Assembly: GCA_041741455.1 (NCBI GenBank)
Contig: JBGSJZ010000099.1
Location: forward strand, 124,001-188,000
DNA from: CALESS01 sp041741455
GTDB taxonomy: Bacteria; Chloroflexota; Anaerolineae; Anaerolineales; Anaerolineaceae
Direction: 5' to 3'
Length of the DNA: 64,000 nucleotides
Within the stretch, counting starts at the first letter, position 1; each line of letters starts with the position of its first letter. Below, in pieces: positions 24,282 to 34,300 of the stretch. The notes under the pieces are model-generated. The model searched no databases, was not told the origin of the DNA, and saw only the letters and a list, made by a program, of their open reading frames with translations. A program made the translations under genes and the position numbers.

Positions 24282-25028
24282 ATGATCAAGTTAGTCTTGC
24301 TACGACACGGGCAAAGCCAATGGAATCTTGAGAATCGATTTACAGGCTGGACAGATGTGGATCTTTCCGAAGCCGGAGTGGCTGAAGCCCGACAGGCAGG
24401 CCTGTTATTAAAGGCGGAAGGGTATGTCTTTGATCAGGCGATTACTTCAGTGCTTAAGCGAGCCATCCGCACATTATGGATCACCCTGGATGAATTGGAT
24501 CAGATGTACATTCCAGTGGAGAATGCCTGGCAACTGAACGAGCGTCATTATGGGGCTTTACAGGGTTTGAATAAGGCGGAAACTGCCGAGAAATATGGTA
24601 GTGAACAAGTGAAAATCTGGCGACGATCTTACGCCACACCCCCACCAGCCCTGGATTACAACGATGAACGCCATCCCCGGTTTGACCCACGCTATATTAT
24701 GCTGGATCCAAAGATGCTGCCGGCATGTGAGTCGCTTTCTACAACACTGGAGCGAGTGTTACCTTATTGGCATTCGGTGATTGTACCCAGGTTACGATCC
24801 GGTCAACGGATCATTGTTGCTGCCCATGGCAACAGCTTGCGGGCGATGGTCAAACACCTAGATCATATTTCTGAAGAAGAAATTGTTGAATTGAATATTC
24901 CGACAGGGATCCCACTGGTTTATGAGCTGGATGAGGATATGAGCGCCATCCGGCATTATTACCTGGGGGATGCAGCTGCAGCTGAAGCCAAGGCTTTGGA
25001 AGTGGCCCGCCAGGCGGAGAAAAAGTAA
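24282..25028 (+). CDS. gpmA: 2,3-bisphosphoglycerate-dependent phosphoglycerate mutase
   Basis: 248 residues, the family's usual length. It interconverts 3- and 2-phosphoglycerate in glycolysis. Motifs: L-L-R-H-G-Q-S-Q-W-N (phosphohistidine), F-T-G-W-T-D-V-D-L-S, the R-A-I-R-T segment, L-N-E-R-H-Y-G-A-L-Q-G-L-N-K, and the second histidine in A-A-H-G-N-S-L-R-A. CAGGAG precedes the ATG. It is monocistronic, bounded by hairpins on both sides. Confidence 0.95.
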   Translation: MIKLVLLRHGQSQWNLENRFTGWTDVDLSEAGVAEARQAGLLLKAEGYVFDQAITSVLKRAIRTLWITLDELDQMYIPVENAWQLNERHYGALQGLNKAETAEKYGSEQVKIWRRSYATPPPALDYNDERHPRFDPRYIMLDPKMLPACESLSTTLERVLPYWHSVIVPRLRSGQRIIVAAHGNSLRAMVKHLDHISEEEIVELNIPTGIPLVYELDEDMSAIRHYYLGDAAAAEAKALEVARQAEKK

Positions 25029-25046
25029 ATTCTTGGGATATCATCC

Positions 25047-25077
25047 AAAACGGACGGCCATACAGCCGTCCGTTTTT
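25047..25077. terminator. bidirectional terminator between gpmA and the DUF1461 gene
   Basis: AAAACGGACGGC (25047-25058) pairs with GCCGTCCGTTTT (25065-25076). A T-run follows on the plus strand and an A-run precedes, so it can serve both converging genes. Confidence 0.9.
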
Positions 25078-25079
25078 CG

Positions 25080-25745
25080 TTAGGATCTATCGATAAGACG
25101 TTTGCTTAACCAGATTAGCAGCAAGGCTAACAGCAGGGTGATGGCACCCATGCCAATAAAAGCATCCTGCCATAAATTCAATGGAAACAACCGGATCAGG
25201 GAGTCGGAGTAGGAAAACAGCCAGGTATCCCCGCTGAAGAAAATCAAGTGGAAATTGGTGAATAGCCAGTTAAAGCTCAGGGCAACCCCGAGTAATATCG
25301 TCGCAATCAGGCTGATGGTCAGCCAACCAGCATGATTTATGGCCAACCAAAATCGTTTCAGCCAACCTGCGCGCCAGGCCCAAATACCGATCAAGCATAG
25401 GACCAAGGATAATGTGATCCAAGCGATGATCATGTTTTGCACCAGGATCTTAACATCCAACATGTGGCTGAGTTCACGTTGGTTATAAAGTGGGGATCCA
25501 TCCGCCAATTTGACATTTGCCAGGAAATCGATGCTGGACTGATTGAAAAGGTATTCCATGGAGATACCGCCATACTTCAACCGATCAGCGGTGGAAAAAC
25601 CATACACGTCAATTGGAAATGTGGGGAGGTTGTATTCAAACTTCAGGAAAAGTGGAGTGAATAATAACCGAATGGATGTCATGATCAAGAAAAAAGGAAT
25701 TGCCAGGGTTACCAGAAGAGAAATGATGGAAACGAGGCGTTTCAT
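25080..25745 (-). CDS. TIGR01906/DUF1461-family integral membrane protein
   Basis: 221 residues with four or more hydrophobic segments: one at the N-terminus, then a ~90-residue extracytoplasmic loop, then three C-terminal ones. The layout and the E-Y-N-L-P-T-F-P / G-F-S-T-A-D-R-L loop resemble the TIGR01906 (DUF1461) membrane family. In Lactobacillales a member works in lipoprotein modification (Lit), but the function here is not established. The start at 25745 has GGAGG seven bases upstream and overlaps the stop of the preceding gene as ATGA, so the two are co-translated. Confidence 0.72.
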   Translation of the reverse strand: MKRLVSIISLLVTLAIPFFLIMTSIRLLFTPLFLKFEYNLPTFPIDVYGFSTADRLKYGGISMEYLFNQSSIDFLANVKLADGSPLYNQRELSHMLDVKILVQNMIIAWITLSLVLCLIGIWAWRAGWLKRFWLAINHAGWLTISLIATILLGVALSFNWLFTNFHLIFFSGDTWLFSYSDSLIRLFPLNLWQDAFIGMGAITLLLALLLIWLSKRLIDRS

Positions 25746-27298
25746 TGTAAGTCCTCCGTTTGGCCAGAAAAGATGAAATAGAGCACCAGGTTGTTGGTTA
25801 TCCATTCGATGGGAGCCCGATCGTCGGTAAAGACTAAATCGGCCGGGGGGGCTGGCTGTAAATTTGCCAGAGTGTAATGAGTGGTTTCGATCAGGATTGG
25901 GTGGATATCTGAGCGCGGGAGCAAGAGGTTAAGGTTGTCCTCTAGATTCTGCGAAAGGGTAGGTTGCACGGTGGCGTAGATCAGGGAGTTAAAACTGTCT
26001 GGCAGATCCATCACGTGAACCGAGGGAAAAACTTGCAGGATGGTGCTGGCCAGAGTGTTAATCAGCCGGCGATCTTCCGGAGCGCGCCCAACATTGATCA
26101 CCATCACACCATCCTCAGTCAGGTGGTCGTAAACAATCTGAAAAAATTCGCGGGTTGTCAAATGCCAGGGGATGTAGGGCGGGCGGTATGCATCCACGCT
26201 GATGACCTGGTAGCGGTTGGGGCTGTGTTCCAGACCCCAGCGGCCATCCTGAATAAAGACAGTAAGGCCAGGGATTTGATCCATGTCAAAGAATTCATTG
26301 CCAACCTGGATGATCTTGAAATCTATTTCAAAGCCATCAATTTGGATTCCAGGAAAAGCATAGGATGCCTGGCGGGCTGTGGTGCCGGCTGCCAGACCGA
26401 CGATGGCCATGGACTGGATGCTAGCGGGGTCAACCGGTGCGGGGTTGAAAAAGGGGGCAGCCAGCACCTGGTCCCAGGGACCACTGTAGCGCAAAATGGT
26501 GGGGTGGTAGATGGAATGCACCCCCTGGCCTTCGTTCAAGCGCAGAAGGTGGTAATCGCTGAATTCCAGTACCTGGATGTAATTGTATGAGGACTCCGTT
26601 TCGTAAATCAGGCCGTCAGTGGTGCGTGTTGGAATACTTTGCACCCAGAAACCTGCCGCAACCAGCAGAAGAGGTGTGATCAGAATGAGGCTGGAGCGGT
26701 GCAGGTGAGTAGTAGAAATTAGTCCAATCAGGGAAGTAACCAGTAACAGACCGCTGATAATCAAAAATGTCAGGCTGGTACCGGCCAGTGGGATTAACAA
26801 AAGTGGTGGGAGAAAGGTGCCGATGAATGATCCCAGGGTGGAGATGGCGTAAATCCGGCCTGAAATGCTGCCAATACTGCGGCTGTCCTGCACCGCCAGG
26901 CGAATGGCAAAAGGTGATGCAGTGCCGAGCAGGATGACCGGGACCGCCATCAGTACAATGACAACAGCAAAGGATCCAGCCAGCATACCAAATTGGAGTT
27001 GGTCAAAAGCCCGGGATGCCAGATTAAGGATGGGTTTTGAAATGAGTGGGATAACTGCAATAGCCAGCGCTGCTGCGATCAGAATCCTGTAAAAAGTTTT
27101 GACTGAGGCAGAGCGATCTGCCCATTTGCCACCCAGAAAGTAGCCAACTGCGAGATAAATCAGGATCAGGCCAATCACGGCTGCCCAGACCAGGTTGCTG
27201 GAGCCAAAAGTGCTTTCCAATAGGCGAGACCCGGCCATTTCAAGTGCGAGGGAACACAACCCGGAGATGAATACAGTGAAGTATAAATATCTTTGCAT
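25742..27298 (-). CDS. fused membrane (MFS-like) / spermidine-synthase-like protein
   Basis: 518 residues. The N-terminal ~230 residues are about seven hydrophobic segments starting F-I-S-G-L-C-S-L-A-L-E-M-A-G-S-R-L. The C-terminal ~260 residues have the Rossmann fold of spermidine synthases: V-G-L-A-A-G-T-T-A, D-G-F-E-I-D, I-Q-D-G-R and V-I-S-V-D-A-Y. The usual polyamine-binding aspartates are not clearly conserved, so polyamine synthesis should not be assumed. Such fusions are widespread in Chloroflexota with unknown substrate. It is co-translated with the DUF1461 gene (ATGA at 25742-25745). Confidence 0.8.
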   Translation of the reverse strand: MQRYLYFTVFISGLCSLALEMAGSRLLESTFGSSNLVWAAVIGLILIYLAVGYFLGGKWADRSASVKTFYRILIAAALAIAVIPLISKPILNLASRAFDQLQFGMLAGSFAVVIVLMAVPVILLGTASPFAIRLAVQDSRSIGSISGRIYAISTLGSFIGTFLPPLLLIPLAGTSLTFLIISGLLLVTSLIGLISTTHLHRSSLILITPLLLVAAGFWVQSIPTRTTDGLIYETESSYNYIQVLEFSDYHLLRLNEGQGVHSIYHPTILRYSGPWDQVLAAPFFNPAPVDPASIQSMAIVGLAAGTTARQASYAFPGIQIDGFEIDFKIIQVGNEFFDMDQIPGLTVFIQDGRWGLEHSPNRYQVISVDAYRPPYIPWHLTTREFFQIVYDHLTEDGVMVINVGRAPEDRRLINTLASTILQVFPSVHVMDLPDSFNSLIYATVQPTLSQNLEDNLNLLLPRSDIHPILIETTHYTLANLQPAPPADLVFTDDRAPIEWITNNLVLYFIFSGQTEDLQ

Positions 27299-27329
27299 CT
27301 GGCATCCTGAATGGAAAAGTTGAATGGAT

Positions 27330-27335
27330 TATAAT
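27330..27335 (+). promoter_or_regulatory. -10 element of nnr
   Basis: TATAAT 30 bases before the nnr start, in the 66-base divergent gap. No clear -35 is seen. Confidence 0.5.
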
Positions 27336-27364
27336 ACACACACCCTGAGTGGGAGGTATTGAGC

Positions 27365-28990
27365 ATGAAGCTGGTCAGTGTGAAAATAATGCGCGAAGTT
27401 GAGCGGCAGGCAGATGCTGCAGGAATTTCCTATGCAGAAATGATGCAACAGGCTGGAACAGGCCTGGCTAATTTGGTTGACCAGATCTATGGCTCTGCCG
27501 TGGAAAAAAGAGCGCTGGGTTTGGTTGGACCCGGGAATAACGGGGGAGATGTGCTGGTAGCACTGGTCGCCCTGGCCAAAGCCGGCTGGGAAACAATGGC
27601 CTATCTGAATAAACCTCGCCAAGAAGAGGACGACTTGATGGTGGCGATCCGGTCATCAGATTGTCAGGTGAGTGGGATGTATCAAGATGACAATTTCACT
27701 CAATTGGATACCTGGCTGGAGAAAGCTACCGTATTATTGGATGGTCTGCTGGGTACTGGATTTGAACCTCCATTGAAACCCGATCTGGCAGGAATGATGA
27801 GTCATATCCGGTCTAGGCAACAGTTGCCGCACATTGTGGCGGTGGATTGCCCTTCCGCAGTAAATTGTGATACCGGAGCAGCAGCGCCTGAGGTTTTATC
27901 GGCGGAGATGACGGTTTGTATGGGTGCAGTCAAAAAAGGCCTGCTGCAGTTCCCGGCATATCTACACGTCGGTCAATTGGAGGTTGTCGATCTGAGCTTC
28001 CCGGAGGATTTACCCACCTGGAAAGATATCCGGGATGAAGTGGTAACTGAAAGACTTGCGGCGCAATGGATGCCAGACAGACCTAAAGATGCGCATAAAG
28101 GCACGTTTGGATCGGTTGTACTGGCTGTGGGTTCGATCAATTACACCGGAGCTGCCTTACTGGCTGGTCGGGCTGCTTTGAGGTCGGGAGTAGGGTTGGT
28201 AAAGATGGCCGTACCCGGTTCCTTGCACACAGCCCTGGCTGGACATCTGGCGGAGGCAACCTGGATTTTACTACCACATGAGATGGGGGTGATTGCGCCC
28301 AGTGCAGTGGATGTCTTGATGAAAGAGTTGAATAAGGCAGGGTCATTGTTGTTGGGATGTGGTTGGGGGCGCGAGGATACAACGGCTGAATTCTTAAGAC
28401 ATCTGCTGACCGATAAGTCTACTCGGTTGAATAAACCAGCGATAGGATTTATCAACCCGAGTCGGGAAGAATCCCGTCCGAATGAAACCAAGCTGCCGTC
28501 CATGGTGGTGGATGCGGATGGTTTGCGGTTGCTGGGACGGCTCGAAAATTGGCGAACTCTACTGGTTCCTGGCATGATTTTGACGCCGCATCCAGGTGAA
28601 CTGGCGGAGCTGGCAGGGATCAACGTGGAAGAGATTCAAAGTGATCGGATTGAAACGGCCCGAAGATTGGCAAAGGAATGGGGTGTGGTGCTGGTTTTGA
28701 AAGGAGCTATTACTGTGATTGCCAATCCAGAGGGGATTGTCAGGTTGATCCCTGTAGCCACGACCGCATTGTCGCATGGCGGCACCGGAGATGTGTTAGC
28801 CGGATTGATCGCTGGATTGCTGGCTCAGGAAATCCATCCTTTTGAGGCGGCTGGACTCGGTTGCTGGATCCATGCCCAGGCTGGATTGGTTGCTGAGGAA
28901 TGTATCGGGCATGCAGCGGCTGTGACGGCCGGGGATGTGATAGAGTCGATTGGAGAAGTGTTTGAACAATTGGCTGCAGCACAAAATTAG
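27365..28990 (+). CDS. nnr: bifunctional NAD(P)H-hydrate epimerase / ADP-dependent dehydratase
   Basis: 541 residues. The protein repairs hydrated NAD(P)H. The N-terminal YjeF-N domain (1-215) interconverts the R and S hydrates (G-P-G-N-N-G-G-D, V-A-V-D-C-P-S). The C-terminal kinase-like domain dehydrates the S form using ADP (H-K-G-T-F-G-S-V, T-P-H-P-G-E-L-A-E-L and G-G-T-G-D-V-L-A-G-L-I-A-G). The start at 27365 has GGGAGG eight bases upstream; an in-frame TTG two codons earlier is less likely. It is monocistronic. Confidence 0.94.
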   Translation: MKLVSVKIMREVERQADAAGISYAEMMQQAGTGLANLVDQIYGSAVEKRALGLVGPGNNGGDVLVALVALAKAGWETMAYLNKPRQEEDDLMVAIRSSDCQVSGMYQDDNFTQLDTWLEKATVLLDGLLGTGFEPPLKPDLAGMMSHIRSRQQLPHIVAVDCPSAVNCDTGAAAPEVLSAEMTVCMGAVKKGLLQFPAYLHVGQLEVVDLSFPEDLPTWKDIRDEVVTERLAAQWMPDRPKDAHKGTFGSVVLAVGSINYTGAALLAGRAALRSGVGLVKMAVPGSLHTALAGHLAEATWILLPHEMGVIAPSAVDVLMKELNKAGSLLLGCGWGREDTTAEFLRHLLTDKSTRLNKPAIGFINPSREESRPNETKLPSMVVDADGLRLLGRLENWRTLLVPGMILTPHPGELAELAGINVEEIQSDRIETARRLAKEWGVVLVLKGAITVIANPEGIVRLIPVATTALSHGGTGDVLAGLIAGLLAQEIHPFEAAGLGCWIHAQAGLVAEECIGHAAAVTAGDVIESIGEVFEQLAAAQN

Positions 28991-29012
28991 CCCAATACCT
29001 GGAAAAAATAAT

Positions 29013-29046
29013 AACCGCCGGGAGTTTTGAAAACCCCGGCGGTTTT
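29013..29046. terminator. bidirectional terminator between nnr and the YtxH gene
   Basis: AACCGCCGGG (29013-29022) pairs with CCCGGCGGTT (29035-29044), extended inward by GTTTT/AAAAC, with T-runs on both strands. Confidence 0.9.
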
Positions 29047-29064
29047 AGTACTCCAGGTAATTAA

Positions 29065-29415
29065 TCAGGCAGCAGAATTTTCGCCCTCAACAGGTGTTTC
29101 CCCTTTTTTCAAGGAAGAAACAGTGGTGCTGATGCGGGCTTTTCCTTCTTCTAAAACAACCGAACCGCGGCGACTAATTTCGGCGGCCAATTCTTCAGCC
29201 CGGGCGCGGGCTTGCTGAGCGGTCGTTTCTGCTCGAGTGTAGGCTTCTTCCAGAGATTCTCCAGCCCGGTCACGCAGTTCAATCGCCTTTTCGCCGATCA
29301 CCTTGCGGGTTTCAGAGCCAGATTGAGGGGCCAACAAAAGCGCTGCTACAACGCCTGAGAGGCCACCAACAATAAAGCCCAACAGGAAAGCACCAAATTC
29401 ATCTCGGTCTGACAT
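29065..29415 (-). CDS. YtxH-domain protein
   Basis: 116 residues. One glycine-rich membrane segment (F-L-L-G-F-I-V-G-G-L-S-G-V-V-A-A-L-L-L-A-P) is followed by Q-S-G-S-E-T-R, the YtxH signature. The rest is a long charged helix rich in Ala, Glu and Arg, probably a coiled coil. YtxH proteins are associated with general stress in Firmicutes; the molecular role is unknown. It lies 19 bases downstream of the next gene on the same strand and likely forms one transcript with it. Confidence 0.88.
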   Translation of the reverse strand: MSDRDEFGAFLLGFIVGGLSGVVAALLLAPQSGSETRKVIGEKAIELRDRAGESLEEAYTRAETTAQQARARAEELAAEISRRGSVVLEEGKARISTTVSSLKKGETPVEGENSAA

Positions 29416-29434
29416 TGTGAAGCTCCTTTCTATT

Positions 29435-29890
29435 TTATTTTCCGCCCGGTCGCAATAGATCGAGCAGTTTCTTAAACCCTGCCATATATTGGTTGAGTTT
29501 AATAACAGGTTCGGCTAAATTATCGCCGAGAAATGTAACTGTACCACGCAATGTGTTAACTGTCTCATTGGTACTGTTCAGGATAGGTTTAATTTCGTTT
29601 TGCAACAGGTTGATCAGGACGGCCAGTTGCACCATCAAGATGACCAGAGCTACGCCGATCACAATCGATTCGAGGGCCATGAAAATAATGAAAATATCTC
29701 TGATTTTGTCGGTGGGTGAGCCGGGTTGAAGCAAATAAACTGTGGCAGCAACCAAACCTCCGATAATCACCAGAGCGATCAGAACAAAAAGCCAAATTTT
29801 TAGCTGGGGGTGGGCAGATTTGACAGCATCCCCGGCAGGAGTAGGGAGGGCTGGCGTTTCTTGTGTGGGTTCATGCGGTAATTCAGCCAT
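29435..29890 (-). CDS. membrane protein, DUF948-like, partner of YtxH
   Basis: 151 residues with a Pro/Thr-rich cytoplasmic N-terminus (~28 residues) and two membrane segments (~31-54 and ~68-92). An amphipathic helical tail of ~60 residues follows (N-E-I-K-P-I-L-N-S-T-N-E-T-V-N-T-L-R), reminiscent of DUF948 proteins that often accompany YtxH. Function is unknown. No ribosome binding site lies before the ATG; the -10 is so close that the mRNA is probably leaderless. Confidence 0.75.
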   Translation of the reverse strand: MAELPHEPTQETPALPTPAGDAVKSAHPQLKIWLFVLIALVIIGGLVAATVYLLQPGSPTDKIRDIFIIFMALESIVIGVALVILMVQLAVLINLLQNEIKPILNSTNETVNTLRGTVTFLGDNLAEPVIKLNQYMAGFKKLLDLLRPGGK

Positions 29891-29900
29891 TATTAAGTCA

Positions 29901-29927
29901 ATTATATCACATCTACTTTTACGTCAA
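29901..29927 (-). promoter_or_regulatory. promoter of the DUF948-YtxH pair
   Basis: On the minus strand TTGACG (29927-29922), a 15-base spacer and an extended -10 TGA-TATAAT (hexamer 29906-29901). Ten bases separate the -10 from the ATG, giving a leader of about 4 bases. Confidence 0.65.
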
Positions 29928-30022
29928 GTTAAGGTTGGTTTAAATCCCATATGTGCGCATCAAATTTTCTGATTGGCAGAATTTGCATGTTTGGAATGGG
30001 TGTGTTAAACTTAACGGTTGCG

Positions 30023-30643
30023 ATGAAACTGTTCTTCGGGGTAATGCTTTTTGTTTTTGGCTTGGTTCTGCCTGCAGGGTTGACACAACAGGTGGATGTA
30101 CCTGCGCGCCTGCTTTCTCCACTACCGGGGGAGGCATTACAGGGTGTCGTGATGATTCAAGTGGAATTGGATCCGACCCAGGTTAGCGGTTTTGAACTTG
30201 CCTATGCATACCAAGATGGTGCGTCCCCAACCTGGTTTCTTATCTCCGAGAGTCAGGCCATCGATTCTGCACAAATTCTGGCAGCCTGGGATACAACAAC
30301 CATCAGCGACGGTGATTACCAATTACGCATACGGGTCATTCTGAAAAATGACTTGTTCCACGAAACCAGTGTGCCCGGATTAAGGATTCGCAATTATTCA
30401 ACAATTGAGACCAGTACACCCAGCCCGACGCCGGTAGTGACAGGGACTCCCGTCTTGCCAACTGCCACTATGCAAAATACACCGACGATGGGTTTTCCTA
30501 CAGCTTTACCGGAAAACCCGGTGCGATTTGACCAATCCCGTATGATCGAAGGGATCCTGGATGGTTTACTGGTGGTGGTGGGTATCTTTGCCTTTTTGGG
30601 AATTTATTCGGGCATTCGCCACATTCAACGCAAGAGGGAATAA
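30023..30643 (+). CDS. signal-peptide membrane protein with Ig-like domain, unknown function
   Basis: 206 residues from the chosen start. A signal peptide (M-K-L-F-F-G-V-M then hydrophobic) leads into an Ig-like domain (~30-125, A-R-L-L-S-P-L-P-G-E-A), a Ser/Thr/Pro spacer (~128-170) and a C-terminal membrane anchor with basic tail (H-I-Q-R-K-R-E). I do not recognise a named family. No ribosome binding site marks the start; the open frame reaches back to 29951 with ATGs at 29987 and 29996, so the N-terminus is uncertain. The stop is 5 bases before pth, so the two are probably co-transcribed. Confidence 0.72.
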   Translation: MKLFFGVMLFVFGLVLPAGLTQQVDVPARLLSPLPGEALQGVVMIQVELDPTQVSGFELAYAYQDGASPTWFLISESQAIDSAQILAAWDTTTISDGDYQLRIRVILKNDLFHETSVPGLRIRNYSTIETSTPSPTPVVTGTPVLPTATMQNTPTMGFPTALPENPVRFDQSRMIEGILDGLLVVVGIFAFLGIYSGIRHIQRKRE

Positions 30644-30648
30644 GAGCC

Positions 30649-31290
30649 ATGGAGAAATTGTTCGAAATTTTTCGCATCCGTGCCCGTGAGGAGAAGTCAA
30701 AGGAGACTACTGCAGGCGAGGTGTTCCTGGTGGTCGGTCTTGGTAATCCGGGGCGGGAGTACCGTGAGAACCGGCACAACGTTGGCTTTATGGCAGTGGA
30801 TCGACTGGCGAAATCCCTGGATACCAGCCTGGGGCGGATGCAAGCCAAAGCGCTGATTGGGACTGCCACTTTTGCTGGTAACCGGTTGGTACTGGCAAAA
30901 CCCCAAACGTATATGAATCTCTCCGGTCAGGCAGTGAGTGGTTTGTTGCACTTTTATAAAGCGCCTGTAGAGAATTTGATTGTTGTGCATGATGATATTG
31001 ATTTGCCGTTTGGCTGGTTGCGCATCCGCCCAGCAGGTGGTTCCGCTGGTCAGCGGGGAGTGGCTTCTATTATCCAGCAGTTGGGTACCCAGCAATTTGC
31101 CCGCATCCGGATCGGGATTGGCCGACCGCCAGGTCAAAAAGCGGCAGCAGATTATGTGTTACAAGACTTCCATGAAGATGAGCAAGATATTCTTGAGAAC
31201 ATTCTGGATACGGCAGGAAATGCAGTCCGGACATTCATGCAGGATGGCTTAACGAAAGCCATGAATCTTTACAATGGCGACCAGCAATAA
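30649..31290 (+). CDS. pth: peptidyl-tRNA hydrolase
   Basis: 213 residues. It cleaves peptidyl-tRNA released from stalled ribosomes. Motifs: G-L-G-N-P-G-R-E-Y-R-E-N-R-H-N-V-G-F (substrate Asn and catalytic His), T-Y-M-N-L-S-G and H-D-D-I-D-L-P (catalytic Asp). The usual G-G-H-N-G loop is A-G-Q-R-G here, so the conserved His-Asn pair is Gln-Arg. A ~20-residue charged extension precedes the core. It is followed after 12 bases by mfd. Confidence 0.92.
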   Translation: MEKLFEIFRIRAREEKSKETTAGEVFLVVGLGNPGREYRENRHNVGFMAVDRLAKSLDTSLGRMQAKALIGTATFAGNRLVLAKPQTYMNLSGQAVSGLLHFYKAPVENLIVVHDDIDLPFGWLRIRPAGGSAGQRGVASIIQQLGTQQFARIRIGIGRPPGQKAAADYVLQDFHEDEQDILENILDTAGNAVRTFMQDGLTKAMNLYNGDQQ

Positions 31291-31302
31291 GGAAAAAATA
31301 CC

Positions 31303-34300
31303 TTGCTTGAATGGCTGAGTGATTTCCCTCCATTTCACGACCTAATCAGCGACCTGTTTTCCGGCCAACGCATCGCCAGCCTGGGGATCATGCGGCCGGT
31401 TCGTTTACCACTGGAAGCTGCTTTACACGAGCAATTGAATGAGCCGATCCTGGTGCTGACCGACCGGGCGGATCATGCTTTGACCATCCACGATGAATTA
31501 AAGTTTTGGACGAGTGACGCTCAACGATTGCTTTTCCCTGAACCGAACCCGTTGTTTTACGAACAGGCCACCTGGGGAAATAACACCCGCCGGGAACGGT
31601 TGCAAGCTTTAACTGCCCTGGCTACCTACCATATTCCAGGGGCAGAAAAACCAATTCAACCACCAATCATCGTTGCACCAATCCGGGCGATCATGGCGCG
31701 CACACTGCCCAGACGCGATTTTTTGAAAGTGTCCAGAATCATTAAGCTGGGTCAGATGGTCAAACTGGATGGACTGGTGCAAAATTGGGTAGACATAGGA
31801 TATAACCCGTCTGATACTGTGCTGGAAACCGGCCAGTTTGCCCGACGGGGCGGCATCCTGGATATCTGGCCTCCGGGCGAGACTTCGCCGGTCAGACTGG
31901 AGTTTTTCGGCGACGAGGTGGATACCCTGCGAGCGTTTGATCCGTCCAGTCAACGCACTTTACGCAGCCTGAATCAGATCTTGATCAGTCCAGCTCGTGA
32001 GGTCTTTCCAGGGAAGGCCAATACGCTTGGGCTTCAGACCAAGAATGTGGATGAATTTCATCTACCTTTGCTTCACCCGGCTGTGGCCAGCTTGTTGGAT
32101 TACCTGCCAAAAAATAGTCTGGTGGTTGCAGATGACTTTGACCTGCTGCGGGTGGTTGCCAATGAGATCGAAGAGCAGGCAGTTAAACTCCGGCAGGAAA
32201 GCATTCGTGAAGGCACACTGGCTGCTGATTTTCCAATTCCTTATTTGTCATTTTCTGAAATAAATGACAACCTGGCTGGATATCATTGGATTGATTTTGG
32301 CCGTTCGGAGGACGTGGAGGCTATTTCGGAGCTTTCCGGCTCCTTCGAACCCGGCCCACGCTTCGGCGGCCGCTTGAAACCGCTGATGGAAGAGTTGGTG
32401 CGCGTCCTAGAAGGTGGCGATAAGGTGGTTATCGTTTCCCGGCAATCTTCCAGATTGCGTGAATTGTGGGGTGAACTGCCATCTGAACTCACCCAACGAT
32501 TATCCAACCGGCCGGATTTCCTGGATGGTACGCTGAGTGATGGTTTTATTTTTCATATTGATGACCATAAGCGTTTGTTATTCCTGACGGATAGTGAAAT
32601 CTTTGGCTGGGATCGTCCACGGCCGCGCCAACAACATCGCCCAACAGCTGATGCGCCGGAATCACACTATGCCGACCTGCGCCCGGGCGACTGGGTAGTG
32701 CATATCGATTATGGGGTTGGTCGGTACGTCGGTCTGGTTCGGCGTACCCTGGATGGTATGGAACGGGAGTTCCTTTGTGTGGAGTATGAGAAAGGGGACC
32801 AGCTTTTTGTGCCGGTGCATCAGGCGGATCGCCTGAACCGCTATGTTGGACCTGAGGGTGAAACACCCTCTCCCACCCGGCTGGGCACGGCCGAATGGAG
32901 CCAGTCCAAACAGAAAGTCCGCGAGGCTGTGCAGGAAGTGGCACAGGAAATGTTACAACTTTATGCCCGCCGTCAAATTGCGATTGGCTATGCCTTCAAA
33001 TTAGATACTCCCTGGCAGCAAGAATTGGAAGCCAGTTTTCCCTATGTCGAAACTGCCGATCAGATGAAAGCTATTGTGGATGTCAAGCGAGACATGGAAG
33101 CCCCGCGCCCGATGGATCGACTACTGTGCGGCGATGTCGGTTATGGAAAAACCGAGGTGGCCTTGCGGGCAGCTTTTAAAGCTGTAATGGAAGGCCGGCA
33201 AGTGGCTATGCTGGTTCCAACCACTGTGCTAGCTCAGCAGCATTATGAAACCTTCCGGCAACGATTGGCTGCATTCCCTGTGCAGATTGAGATGCTCTCT
33301 CGCTTCCGTTCTCATAAAGAGCAGGAGGTAATCATCAAGTTGTTGCAACAGGGCGGGGTGGATATCATCATCGGCACACACCGCTTGCTCCAGACAGATG
33401 TGCAATTTAAAGACCTGGGTCTGGTCATCATCGATGAAGAGCAACGTTTTGGGGTAACTCACAAGGAGTACTTCAAAGGATTGCGATCGGAACTGGATGT
33501 ACTTACGCTGACCGCCACGCCCATTCCACGCACGCTGTATATGGCACTAACCGGGGTGCGGGATATTTCTAATATCAACACTCCACCAGAAGAACGACTG
33601 CCGATTGTGACTCATATCGGCCCATATTCACCGCGACTAGTGAGGCAGGCAGTGATGCGGGAGATGGAGCGCGGTGGGCAGGTGTTTTTTGTTCATAATC
33701 GGGTACAAACCATCCGCGCCATGGAAAGCCACCTGCACAACCTGGTACCGGATGCCCGGGTGGGGGTGGCTCATGGACAGATGCCGGAACATCAATTGGC
33801 GGATGTGATGCACCAGTTCACGGCGGGTGATCTGGATATCTTGCTTAGCACGTCTATCATTGAATCCGGTTTGGATATCCCGAACGCCAATACCTTGATT
33901 GTGGACCGGGGTGATGCCTTCGGACTGGCCCAGCTCTACCAACTGCGCGGGCGGGTAGGCCGGGGGGCGCAACGAGCATACGCCTATTTCTTTCGCCACC
34001 GGCAGAAACCGCCAACGCCAGAAGGGCAGGAACGCCTGGAAGTAATTGCGGAAAATTTGCAATTGGGAGCCGGGTACTCAATTGCGATGCGAGACCTGGA
34101 GATGCGAGGCGCTGGTGAGTTGCTGGGGACGCGCCAACATGGTTATATTGCCAGTGTTGGCTTCCATCTTTACACCCGGCTGCTGGCCCAGGCAGTTCGC
34201 ACATTGCGCAAGGTGGCTGGCCTGCCCGAACCGCCGGCCAGCGTCATGGGCATCAAGGAAGTTCGGCAACCGGTCAATGTGGAACTTCCACTGATGATCG

